DNA of 22,232 bases, taken from positions 1 through 22,232 of the IMG/VR virus record IMGVR_UViG_3300017742_000144. One strand, given 5' to 3'. Below are positions 6,749-12,144 of this stretch, in pieces. The translations under genes and the position numbers were made by a program. Source of the DNA: a virus. How positions within the stretch are numbered: the stretch's first letter is position 1; each line of letters opens with the position of its first letter. The notes beneath the pieces were generated by a model. The model had not been told where the DNA came from. It did not search any database and worked only from the letters and a program-made list of their open reading frames with translations.

Positions 6749-7180
6749 TTAATATTCGCCTATCCTGTACTCTTCATCCTTGATTTTTTCCTTCAATTCC
6801 CTCTGAAACTCAATCACTTCTACCCTGTTAAACTTAGGTGATGCTCTCCAAGATAGCTTTTGCATCGCCCTGACTCGCCTTGCTCCGTACATATCTTCCA
6901 TGTATATGCGGTAGGCTTCCTGCGTTCTGGTTGTTTTCATGCCGTAGACATTACAGGCAGGGCATTGGGGGTGAATGTTCTCCTCAAACAGCTTAAAGAC
7001 TGTGTGTCTTCTGCTGTAAAAGTGACCGCCTTGCATCGCCTTATAGTGATCTACCTTGCCGCAGGTTACGCACTGGCAGTAGCCGTTATCGTCTGAGGCT
7101 TTGAGCCTGACGTATCTCTGAAGTAGCTTAGCGGCTTTCTCTACCTCTTGGGCTACTGTTGCTTTTTTGCGCTTTGCCAT
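6749..7180 (-). CDS. ninG: NinG/Rap-like recombination nuclease
   Basis: 143 aa. Matches the lambda NinG family layout: basic N-terminus with a helix (VEKAAKLLQRYVRLKASDDN), a metal site with CQCVTCGK at residues 35-42, MQGGHFYSR at 49-57, then ENIHPQCPACN at 67-77, and the family's trailing QEAYRIYMEDMYGARRV. Cys37/Cys40 with Cys73/Cys76 form a zinc knuckle, and His53 lies in an HNH-like core. Lambda NinG (Rap) is a Holliday-junction/branched DNA nuclease acting with phage recombination. The ATG directly follows the zinc-ribbon gene's stop (TAAATG). Shorter than lambda's 204 aa, losing C-terminal sequence, but the core is complete. Confidence 0.85.
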   Translation of the reverse strand: MAKRKKATVAQEVEKAAKLLQRYVRLKASDDNGYCQCVTCGKVDHYKAMQGGHFYSRRHTVFKLFEENIHPQCPACNVYGMKTTRTQEAYRIYMEDMYGARRVRAMQKLSWRASPKFNRVEVIEFQRELKEKIKDEEYRIGEY

Positions 7181-7387
7181 TTAATGCTCAGTAGTCTTAA
7201 CAAGTATAATGGGCTGTGAACCAACTCCCATATCACAATAAGAACAAACACCATAAGCCACAAGGTCGCTAGAAGTCCACAACTCAAGCCCGCCACCACA
7301 AGTAGAACAGAACTCTTTAGTAACTCTGATATCGTTGTCATCAGTTCCATCATCATCGCCCTCTGGGAATTTAATTACTCTGCTCAT
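7181..7387 (-). CDS. 68-aa zinc-ribbon protein
   Basis: Small acidic protein with four cysteines as two CxxC pairs (Cys26/Cys29 in FCSTCGGG and Cys47/Cys50 in VCSYCDMG), spaced 17 residues apart: a classic zinc ribbon. The N-terminus RVIKFPEGDDDGTDDNDIRV is acidic and disordered. Its ATG overlaps the metallophosphoesterase stop by four bases (ATGA) and its stop abuts ninG, placing it between two DNA-processing genes. Similar tiny zinc ribbons occur in phage replication/recombination clusters; the specific role is unknown. Confidence 0.75.
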   Translation of the reverse strand: MSRVIKFPEGDDDGTDDNDIRVTKEFCSTCGGGLELWTSSDLVAYGVCSYCDMGVGSQPIILVKTTEH

Positions 7388-8565
7388 TTGACTGCATCCA
7401 CATTAATTTTCACTCTTGAATCTTCGCCATAGTCTTTATGGTAAACAATCGCTGTCATAGATCTGTTTGCATTATAGCCCGAATCGCTGTGCCATTGATC
7501 GGTAGAAGTCATGCTCGAAAAATGCTCGAAAATGAGAGTTCCTATTTCTTTAGACATTTGATGGTGTATGTGTCCCATATGACAATATCTATGTTTACAG
7601 CGCGACCATTCTTCATCTAGATTAGTCACTACAGCTTGTAAAATCTGCTCATGCTTTACTCTATCACCATGATGGTAGACAAATAAATTGTTTTCCCATT
7701 CCCAGTGCAGGAACTTTGAGTAGTTTTTAAGCACATCAACTCTAGGCTCTCTGTCGTATAGCAACTCTAAGCAACTCGATAGGTGGCAAGCCATATCAGA
7801 ATCATGGTTGCCGCGTACGTTAATTACGACCACTTCCTGATGCGTTTCTAGCATCTTATCTATAAGTATCTGGAACAACCGACCTGCTAGTTTAAAGGTC
7901 TTTCCAATGCGTGTATCAACGTCTACTGGCGTTCCTGCTGTAGTGGTGTTAGCACTGCTATCAGCGTGAAAGAAATCACCTACGTTAACCAGAACACCTG
8001 TATGCGCGTTACCTACCCTTTGCGCTAACCTATCTACTGAGTTGCTTAATATCTTTGTAGCAATCTTAACATCCCAATCATTGTCATCAAACTTGGTATC
8101 TGAGTCAGCAAGCATCCCAAAATGGTGATCGCCTATCAGATACATGGCGCAATAGTCTTCATCTACCTCTTTAGGCGGCTTAGATGGCTTTTTAAGCCCT
8201 GTTATATCATCAACCAGTCCATCCAATAGGGATTCGATTTTTGCCCGCATATCGCGTTTTAGTGGCTCTTGGATAACCCATTGCAATGCTACCGAGCCGT
8301 CTTCTTTGTATGCTGTTGAGATTCGTTTGGCTTCAAATCCCTCTGCTGTTTGGCGTGTTAAGTCTCTGTGTGGTGCTACACCTGCTAAGGCGGCTTTGTG
8401 TTCTACCAGTTTGATACTGCGGTCAATTGATCTGCGGTTAATGCCTAGCTTCTCAGCGGCTTTAGAGTTTGAGCCGTATTCTATGACGGCTTTCAGGTAC
8501 TCAATTTGTCTATCGGTTTTTGGTATGTCAAGTTCTAACAGTGTTCTTGGGTCAATCTTACTCAT
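7384..8565 (-). CDS. HTH-calcineurin-like metallophosphoesterase fusion
   Basis: 393 aa. Residues ~15-60 form a helix-turn-helix (DRQIEYLKAVIEYGSNSKAA, then LGINRRSIDRSIKLVE), resembling the DNA-binding domain of phage and transposon proteins. Residues ~138-340 hold all metal-binding motifs of the calcineurin-like superfamily: GDHHFG (145-150), GDFFH (196-200), GNHD (252-255), HHGD (298-301) and GHIHH (331-335). This active site hydrolyses phosphoesters; in SbcD/Mre11 it is a nuclease. The combination with an HTH and the neighbours NinB, NinG and annealase suggest a DNA-end or structure-specific nuclease. No SbcC-like partner is in view. Ribosome site GGAG nine bases before ATG 8565. Confidence 0.85.
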   Translation of the reverse strand: MSKIDPRTLLELDIPKTDRQIEYLKAVIEYGSNSKAAEKLGINRRSIDRSIKLVEHKAALAGVAPHRDLTRQTAEGFEAKRISTAYKEDGSVALQWVIQEPLKRDMRAKIESLLDGLVDDITGLKKPSKPPKEVDEDYCAMYLIGDHHFGMLADSDTKFDDNDWDVKIATKILSNSVDRLAQRVGNAHTGVLVNVGDFFHADSSANTTTAGTPVDVDTRIGKTFKLAGRLFQILIDKMLETHQEVVVINVRGNHDSDMACHLSSCLELLYDREPRVDVLKNYSKFLHWEWENNLFVYHHGDRVKHEQILQAVVTNLDEEWSRCKHRYCHMGHIHHQMSKEIGTLIFEHFSSMTSTDQWHSDSGYNANRSMTAIVYHKDYGEDSRVKINVDAVK

Positions 8566-8568
8566 TCC

Positions 8569-9027
8569 CTATTGCTCCTGTTGATTTTTTAACTCCGCAT
8601 ATTCGCTTTCTCGCGGTATGGTTAGTTTTATCCCCTGCTCACTTGCCCAATGATAGCACTGATCTAAGAAATGCACCATCTCGCCCTTTCCCAGTTGGCT
8701 ACTGCGTTTGACCTGACCGCTGATTTCTGTCTTGCTTATCCTGAAATCATCTGTGCCTAAGAATCTGCGCTTTAGCCAGAGCTTCCACGCCTCTACTGGG
8801 TCACCCTCTGAGACCTCAAAACCTTTCTTTTTCATACCCTTAACGATCTCTCTGCACCACATATGCAACAAGGCATTCTGGTTAAGGCTTCTTGGGTTCT
8901 GGTATGGCTCTAGCTTTACCGATAAGGGGGTGGTGAAATCCCAGTTGAGCATATCCTCAATCAGGAACTTCACCTTTTTATTTACTTCTTCTTTGTTGTT
9001 AAACTTCACAAATGCACCCTCTGTCAT
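8569..9027 (-). CDS. ninB: NinB-like recombination protein
   Basis: 152 aa. The sequence fits the NinB/YbcN family: an N-terminal strand region, LSVKLEPYQNPRSLNQNALL at residues 35-54 followed by HMWCREIVKGMKKKGFEV, a WLKRRFLG motif near 89-96, and the C-terminal block KGEMVHFLDQCYHWASEQGI then LTIPRESEYAEL. Lambda NinB (Orf) binds single-stranded DNA and helps the phage recombinase by replacing RecFOR-type mediators. This fits the neighbouring annealase, SSB and NinG. Start overlaps the upstream stop as ATGA. Complete by length (lambda NinB 146 aa). Confidence 0.8.
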   Translation of the reverse strand: MTEGAFVKFNNKEEVNKKVKFLIEDMLNWDFTTPLSVKLEPYQNPRSLNQNALLHMWCREIVKGMKKKGFEVSEGDPVEAWKLWLKRRFLGTDDFRISKTEISGQVKRSSQLGKGEMVHFLDQCYHWASEQGIKLTIPRESEYAELKNQQEQ

Positions 9028-9314
9028 ATCCTACGACTAAGCCACTTTTGTGACGTTTCTTCTATTGCTGTTTCAAACCTACTGTAGACTATATCTGTCT
9101 CACCTGACCATTCAGCGCGCCACTTTTTTGGTATGTTATGTGTTTTTAGTGGTCGCAAATCTTTATCAGTAACGTAGGATTTGCCGTACAGTCTAGAATA
9201 CAAACACTTGTAACCAACACCTGCAACCTTAGCAAATTGTTCGTAAGTGTAGGACTGTCCATTAACTAGATCAGGGTGCTTGCCCTTAAATGGTAGTTTT
9301 TTTATATTACCCAT
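9024..9314 (-). CDS. Putative DNA-binding protein, unknown family
   Basis: 96 aa from ATG 9314, which overlaps the preceding stop by eight bases and has GGAG about ten bases upstream; earlier in-frame starts sit further inside the previous gene. The N-terminus is basic (MGNIKKLPFKGKHPDLVNGQ). Residues ~20-50 contain SYTYEQFAKVAGVGYKCLYS, a likely helix-turn-helix, followed by RLYGKSYVTDKDLRPL, a pattern seen in phage HTH proteins. The C-terminal part is Trp-rich and acidic. Position between replication and recombination genes fits a DNA-binding accessory role; family not recognised. Confidence 0.65.
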   Translation of the reverse strand: MGNIKKLPFKGKHPDLVNGQSYTYEQFAKVAGVGYKCLYSRLYGKSYVTDKDLRPLKTHNIPKKWRAEWSGETDIVYSRFETAIEETSQKWLSRRI

Positions 9315-9675
9315 GTTTTCTCTCTCCATCCCAGTAGAAACCATACTTTCCCATGAAGTGATTGATGGCTCTGTTTTTTGCTTCTACGTTAGCAATCCAC
9401 GACACATCAGCTAGGCTGTCTTCAATGTTCCTATTCCTGATGCTGTGAGTTTTTGATTTAACCTGCGGTGAGCCGCCTTTGTCTTGCGCTCTAGCCAACC
9501 AAGAGTTAATAAACCTCTTAATGCCTTTAGGTGTTTTCCTGCGCGTAGGATTAGCATCTAACCAAGACTCCATTGCATTCAGCTCTTGGTAAACATTGAT
9601 CGCAGGATAAGTCTTTTCCCATTGGATAATGTCTGCCTGATCTGCCTCGTAGGTATCTCCGTTATTTAGAAGCAT
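9307..9675 (-). CDS. Replication protein, O/DnaT-like C-terminal domain
   Basis: 122 aa from ATG 9675, overlapping the previous gene by 14 bases; a longer frame exists but starts inside that gene. The core IIQWEKTYPAINVYQELNAM, then ESWLDANPTRRKTPKGIKRF and INSWLARAQDKGG, is the signature seen at the C-terminal end of phage replication initiators and DnaT/DnaD-like helicase loaders. Here it stands almost alone, preceded by the separate HTH_39 gene, as if a normal two-domain replication protein were split into two polypeptides. It likely recruits the host DnaB helicase, since no phage helicase is visible. Confidence 0.7.
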   Translation of the reverse strand: MLLNNGDTYEADQADIIQWEKTYPAINVYQELNAMESWLDANPTRRKTPKGIKRFINSWLARAQDKGGSPQVKSKTHSIRNRNIEDSLADVSWIANVEAKNRAINHFMGKYGFYWDGERKHG

Positions 9676-9886
9676 TGTTATCACCCATATAGTATTCAGC
9701 GACACTGCATTTTTCATCGTATCGGTTGGTCACTGTAATCATCTTCTTCTGGATTGGATGCCCTAGCTCTTTAAGCTCAAAGATTCTAGCGGCAACCTGT
9801 GTAATGCCTAGCTCATTAAAAGCATTTAGGCAGGTTAGTTTTTTGCCATCTTCTAAGTATTGTAGAACTCTTGATGTCTGTGTCAT
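9662..9886 (-). CDS. HTH_39-type winged-helix DNA-binding protein
   Basis: 74 aa, ATG 9886 with a GGAG ribosome site. Residues 1-50 match the HTH_39 pattern: MTQTSRVLQYLEDGKKLTCL, then NAFNELGITQVAARIFELKE, GHPIQKKM; a helix-turn-helix plus a short wing. Such proteins are common next to phage replication genes, where they bind origin DNA or regulate the operon. It is first after the 400-base inverted-repeat region and its promoter (9931-9959), so it is well placed to bind those repeats, either as origin-binding partner of the following replication protein or as an autoregulator. That pairing is inference. Confidence 0.8.
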   Translation of the reverse strand: MTQTSRVLQYLEDGKKLTCLNAFNELGITQVAARIFELKELGHPIQKKMITVTNRYDEKCSVAEYYMGDNNASK

Positions 9887-9930
9887 TTTTATAACTCCTA
9901 TGGCTCGGACAAGCCTCGCCTGATTATGTG

Positions 9931-9959
9931 ATTAAATGTGTATTTAAATATATATTCAA
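9931..9959 (-). promoter_or_regulatory. Sigma70-like promoter of replication genes
   Basis: Minus strand TTGAAT (9959-9954, four of six) then 17 bases then TTTAAT (9936-9931, five of six), in a very AT-rich stretch, ending ~45 bases before ATG 9886. It would drive the 9886-to-6749 operon. Confidence 0.55.
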
Positions 9960-9974
9960 AGACACGTTTCACCC

Positions 9975-9994
9975 TTTAACTTCGCAAAGTTAAA
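9975..9994. repeat. Inverted repeat, 8-bp arms
   Basis: TTTAACTT-CGCA-AAGTTAAA, a perfect palindrome with a four-base centre, just upstream of the 9931-9959 promoter. A CCCTTT/AAAGGG pair (9972-9977 and 10004-10009) brackets it. Could be an operator or origin element. Confidence 0.75.
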
Positions 9995-10008
9995 AATTCG
10001 ATCAAAGG

Positions 10009-10023
10009 GCAAAGCGACTTTGC
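10009..10023. repeat. Inverted repeat, 6-bp arms
   Basis: GCAAAG-CGA-CTTTGC, perfect arms with a three-base centre, 15 bases from the previous palindrome. Confidence 0.65.
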
Positions 10024-10064
10024 GGTTATTTCGTTATCGTATCGAATATCTAATCTATCCATCA

Positions 10065-10080
10065 GCAGAAACCGATCTGC
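10065..10080. repeat. Inverted repeat, 5-bp arms
   Basis: GCAGA-AACCGA-TCTGC; weaker than the others but part of the same array. Confidence 0.45.
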
Positions 10081-10184
10081 ATCAGGGGCTATGTCAAGAG
10101 GGTCAACTTCGCTCTAGTGTTTAATTTAAGATATTCACTAGCCTCTAGCCCGATAACTAAAGCGCGAAAAAAGAAAGGGAGATG

Positions 10185-10214
10185 TTACAAGACAGTAAAA
10201 TACTGTGTTAAGAT
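10185..10214 (+). promoter_or_regulatory. Weak promoter pair around a palindrome
   Basis: Plus strand TTACAA (10185-10190) and TAAGAT (10209-10214) with an 18-base spacer; the reverse reads TTAACA (10210-10205) with TAACAT (10186-10181) at 18 bases. Both directions are weak to moderate matches. The palindrome 10192-10206 fills the spacer in each case, a repressor-operator arrangement. Direction is uncertain. Confidence 0.35.
10192..10206. promoter_or_regulatory. Operator-like palindrome ACAGTA-AAA-TACTGT
   Basis: Perfect six-base arms with a three-base AT centre, ~80 bases downstream of the XRE regulator gene. Size and symmetry fit the binding site of a dimeric Cro/CI-type protein, the most likely candidate being the regulator encoded at 10291-10485. 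Confidence 0.5.
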
Positions 10215-10220
10215 TACCTT

Positions 10221-10292
10221 TCTCTATCCGCACATAGAGTATTGCAATTCTAATTGCATTTGTAAAGCCCCCTTAACAGGGGGTTTTCTTTT
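10221..10292 (+). ncRNA. Candidate ~70-nt structured small RNA
   Basis: Downstream of the weak plus-strand promoter lie three consecutive stem-loops: CTCTAT/ATAGAG (10222-10239), TGCAATT/AATTGCA (10243-10258) and CCCCC/GGGGG (10268-10283), the last followed by TTTTCTTTT. A plus-strand transcript starting near 10221 would consist almost wholly of these stems and end at an intrinsic terminator. It would be the only plus-strand unit in the window. The same stems also fold in minus-strand RNA (3' region of the XRE message), where the T-tract is poor. No known RNA family recognised. Confidence 0.35.
10268..10292 (+). terminator. Intrinsic terminator, stronger on plus strand
   Basis: CCCCC-TTAACA-GGGGG followed by TTTTCTTTT on the plus strand. 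On the minus strand the same stem follows the XRE stop codon directly but is trailed only by CTTTACAAAT, so termination of the XRE message there would be partial; the element may act in both directions. Confidence 0.65.
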
Positions 10293-10485
10293 ATAGCCCG
10301 ATAAACTCATCTAAATTGTATTCTAAGGCACTGCAAATCTTAATAGCAGTATCTAACCTAACGTTGGTTTTATTGCGCCAGATGTTAACCTGCTGTCTGT
10401 GAACGCCAACCAGTCGTGCAAGCTGTGAACTGTTTACGTTTTTTTCTTGCTGTGCTTTCTTTAAGCACTCGCCAAAATCTATCAT
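10291..10485 (-). CDS. XRE-family (Cro/CI-like) regulator
   Basis: 64 aa from ATG 10485, chosen for AGGAG eight bases upstream; an in-frame GTG/ATG at 10536/10533 would add 16-17 residues with a poorer site. Single HTH_3 domain: FGECLKKAQQEKNVNSSQLA, then RLVGVHRQQVNIWRNKTNVR, LDTAIKICSALEYNLDEFIG, the five-helix fold with recognition helix near RQQVNIWRNK. No dimerisation or autocleavage domain, so Cro-like or a single-domain repressor. It follows SSB after a GC hairpin and is followed by the inverted-repeat control region, where it probably binds. Absence of an integrase here leaves lysogeny open. Confidence 0.85.
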   Translation of the reverse strand: MIDFGECLKKAQQEKNVNSSQLARLVGVHRQQVNIWRNKTNVRLDTAIKICSALEYNLDEFIGL

Positions 10486-10548
10486 TGGTTTTTCTCCTGT
10501 GGTATATTGTCGGTGATGGTTTTCCCCGATCATCACTCCTATGGTTTA

Positions 10549-10574
10549 CCCGCCCTTTCGGGGGCGGGGTTTTT
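10549..10574 (+). terminator. GC hairpin with T5 on plus strand
   Basis: CCCGCCC-TTTCGG-GGGCGGG then G and TTTTT on the plus strand, located between the SSB stop and the XRE start. In minus-strand RNA it forms the same seven-pair stem with a CCGAAA loop but lacks a T-tract. It may block antisense transcription or, as mRNA structure, separate SSB from regulator expression. Confidence 0.55.
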
Positions 10575-10576
10575 AA

Positions 10577-10900
10577 CTAGAACGGAATGTCATCTTCTAG
10601 TAAATCAGCTTCCTGCATTACCTGCTTAACTTTCCCAGAGTTACCATATTCGCTAGTGCCATCAGGTGAACTGCTGTCTGTATAGAACACTTTTACATTG
10701 CCAAGAATAGGCGTTTTCTTTTTAGCATCGCGTTCTTCTTTGGTCTGACTCTGGCTGATAAAGCCATTGTTCTCGTATTGGTCTGCAACCGCAGTATCAA
10801 CAAAGGTGGTCAGGTCTAAATAAGTTCCTTTCGCGCCCTTGTACAGTCGTGATTTATCAATCTTGGTTACGTCAATTCTTACATTAATTCCTACTTTCAT
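10577..10900 (-). CDS. ssb: Phage single-stranded DNA-binding protein
   Basis: 107 aa. The N-terminal ~85 residues are strand-rich (MKVGINVRIDVTKIDKSRLY, GTYLDLTTFVDT, NNGFISQSQT, LGNVKVFYT) consistent with an OB fold, and the protein ends in an acidic linker and LLEDDIPF, the same DDIPF tip by which bacterial SSB recruits partner proteins. It would coat single-stranded DNA in replication and annealing. Gene order annealase-SSB is common in phages. Shorter than bacterial SSB (~170 aa), lacking the long Gly/Gln linker. Start has an AGGAG-type site; it follows the annealase by 11 bases. Confidence 0.8.
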   Translation of the reverse strand: MKVGINVRIDVTKIDKSRLYKGAKGTYLDLTTFVDTAVADQYENNGFISQSQTKEERDAKKKTPILGNVKVFYTDSSSPDGTSEYGNSGKVKQVMQEADLLEDDIPF

Positions 10901-10911
10901 TTTTACTTCTC

Positions 10912-11523
10912 CTAGTTGGCTTGTCTAAATTCAGGTAGTTTCATTATGGCGCGTTCTTGAGTAGTGAACACCCCACCTTTGCTCGGTGCTTTCCATAGCA
11001 GTTGCTTCTCTGTGTCGCTTAACTCTTTCCATGCCTCGTTTGCTGTTGAGTAATCATTAACCGCAATGCCGTCTTTAATAGCTTTAACGCTAGGCAGTAG
11101 GTCAACAATCAAGTCTTCATAGGCTTCCTTTTCCTTTGTCGCATCAGTTACTTTTTGCGGCTTAACCTCACCCATGTACAAGCACATACCAAGACCATGC
11201 ATTGCAATCGCCTTAACTAAACAGCGTATGCGCGCATCAGATATGTCTCTGCTTGTTGGGTTCTCAACAGCCTTGTTTCTAAAGTCCATAACAGGTAGCC
11301 ACATTGTGACCGCCTTTCCCTCAACTGTTACTGTCACCTCGACCTCGACAGTGTTGGTCTTGTCGCACCATCTAGGCTCGGTGTAGCTGTAGCTAGAATC
11401 AGGATAGTGTTCGCAGAGGGTAGACCAAGCCCACCCCCAAGATAGATAATGCAAGCCGCCTTTAGTGTCTATGTGATTAGACACATCAATAGCAGATAGC
11501 GTTTTCCATACGTTAGATTTCAT
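10912..11523 (-). CDS. Single-strand annealing protein, Sak3/DUF1071-like
   Basis: 203 aa. The N-terminus carries the family hallmark: NVWKTLSAIDVSNHIDTKGG followed by LHYLSWGWAWSTLCEHYPDS, then a beta-rich stretch (VEVEVTVTVEGKAVTMWLPV, MDFRNKAV) and the helical RDISDARIRCLVKAIAMHGL with GMCLYMGE. This is the DUF1071/Sak3 group of Rad52-like annealases that pair complementary strands in recombination-dependent replication. The C-terminal ~70 residues are charged and probably flexible. It forms a plausible set with SSB, NinB and NinG; no exonuclease of the lambda Exo type is visible, so the strand-resection partner may be the metallophosphoesterase or a host enzyme. Confidence 0.85.
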   Translation of the reverse strand: MKSNVWKTLSAIDVSNHIDTKGGLHYLSWGWAWSTLCEHYPDSSYSYTEPRWCDKTNTVEVEVTVTVEGKAVTMWLPVMDFRNKAVENPTSRDISDARIRCLVKAIAMHGLGMCLYMGEVKPQKVTDATKEKEAYEDLIVDLLPSVKAIKDGIAVNDYSTANEAWKELSDTEKQLLWKAPSKGGVFTTQERAIMKLPEFRQAN

Positions 11524-11719
11524 TGTATTTTTCTCCCATAGTTTGTTTTATAAATGGCTCAAAGATTTGCTCAGAGTACCAAGTTGCATTTGCTTCTTTG
11601 GCATAAGTCTCGCCATAGCCTCTGTAGTATTCATCTGAGTCGCAATCTCTTGCTGTGTGACCATGAACGCAATCCCATTCCCCGCGCTCGTAGTCAGAAA
11701 GTTTATTTATATCTGTCAT
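11513..11719 (-). CDS. Unknown 68-aa protein
   Basis: ATG 11719 with AAAGGAG seven bases upstream; end overlaps the annealase start by 11 bases. The sequence has a GEWDCVHGHTARDCDSDEYY pattern followed by RGYGETYAKEANATWYSEQI, a Cys/His/Tyr-containing motif that recurs in small phage proteins of unknown role. Acidic, soluble, no membrane segment. A metal site with the two Cys and His is possible. Early-operon position suggests a host-interaction or DNA-metabolism accessory role. Confidence 0.7.
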   Translation of the reverse strand: MTDINKLSDYERGEWDCVHGHTARDCDSDEYYRGYGETYAKEANATWYSEQIFEPFIKQTMGEKYNEI

Positions 11720-11733
11720 ATTAGACTCCTTTG

Positions 11734-11755
11734 GTTGCCCCCTTTCGGGGGCTGT
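11734..11755 (-). repeat. 22-bp GAAA-loop hairpin, copy 2
   Basis: Perfect 22-base copy of 6341-6362, again between the stop of one gene and the ribosome site of the next. Minus-strand RNA forms GCCCCC-GAAA-GGGGGC. No T-tract follows. Confidence 0.8.
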
Positions 11756-11758
11756 AGT

Positions 11759-11995
11759 TTATAACAAACCATAAACTGGCGTTTGCTCCTGCACTCGATA
11801 ATCGTTAGCATTTTTTATATTTGCCAACAATGCTGTTTGCGCCTCGCCTTTGGTTTTGTATTTTTTATGCAAACCTTTTTCTACAATTACTTTTTCTAAC
11901 TTTTCAACTCTTTCCTTTTCTTGTCGCCAGTTTTTAGGGCGAAAGTTTTGGCAAGGAATAATGCAGTAATGTGGCTTGCCATGTGTAATAGCCAT
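11759..11995 (-). CDS. Unknown 78-aa basic protein
   Basis: Start at ATG 11995, which has an excellent AAGGAG site at eight bases; the frame is open 12 codons further upstream but those cover the leader. First gene of the early unit after the 12050-12077 promoter. The product MAITHGKPHYCIIPCQNFRP has a Cys-x5-Cys near the N-terminus, then a Lys/Arg/Glu-rich helix (NWRQEKERVEKLEKVIVEKG) and TKGEAQTALLANIKNANDYR. Probably soluble and helical, perhaps nucleic acid-binding. No family recognised. Confidence 0.7.
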   Translation of the reverse strand: MAITHGKPHYCIIPCQNFRPKNWRQEKERVEKLEKVIVEKGLHKKYKTKGEAQTALLANIKNANDYRVQEQTPVYGLL

Positions 11996-12049
11996 AATTT
12001 TCTCCTTTTGATTAAATTTTAAAGAACACATCTCTATTGATGTAAAGCG

Positions 12050-12077
12050 ATCATATCACATATTAAGAGAAAGTAAA
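12050..12077 (-). promoter_or_regulatory. Early promoter with extended -10
   Basis: Minus strand TTTACT (12077-12072) then 16 bases then TATGAT (12055-12050, five of six), preceded by TGA, giving an extended -10 (TGnTATGAT). It lies just past the late terminator and ~55 bases before ATG 11995, so it marks the start of the early/replication transcript. Confidence 0.65.
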
Positions 12078-12098
12078 ACTTTTATTTAACTATTAGGC

Positions 12099-12124
12099 AA
12101 AAAAAAGCCCCACATAAGTGAGGC
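12099..12124 (-). terminator. Strong intrinsic terminator of the late operon
   Basis: Minus strand GCCTCAC-TTAT-GTGGGGC, a seven-pair stem with one G-U pair, followed by eight T. It begins ~20 bases after the endolysin stop and ends the tail/lysis transcript. Confidence 0.9.
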
Positions 12125-12144
12125 AAAGGGAGTTTACTATGAAA

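Larger units (their letters stand above)
9887..10290. other. Gene-free control region / candidate replication origin
   Basis: About 400 bases without a supportable gene in an otherwise tightly packed genome. It contains at least six perfect inverted repeats (9975-9994, 10009-10023, 10065-10080, 10192-10206, 10222-10239, 10243-10258), a GC hairpin with T-tract (10268-10292), a promoter at 9931-9959, and an ATC-rich stretch at 10031-10063 (ATCGTATCGAATATCTAATC). It separates the SSB/annealase/XRE genes from the replication-protein genes, the usual place for a theta-type origin or a regulatory switch. I found no consensus DnaA box. On the minus strand two adjacent open frames look protein-like but lack starts. 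Confidence 0.6.

Noticed and set aside
7153-7356. Hydrophobic minus frame overlapping the zinc-ribbon gene
   Set aside because: It competes with a gene having two CxxC pairs and exact ATGA/TAAATG junctions to both neighbours; the hydrophobicity is an out-of-frame artefact.
8306-9040. Plus-strand frames opposite the metallophosphoesterase and NinB genes
   Set aside because: Both minus-strand products have clear family motifs; the plus frames have no recognisable protein features or ribosome sites.
10003-10062. 28-codon minus frame starting at ATG within the control region
   Set aside because: No ribosome site before the ATG; reported only as a possible gene remnant, not as a gene.
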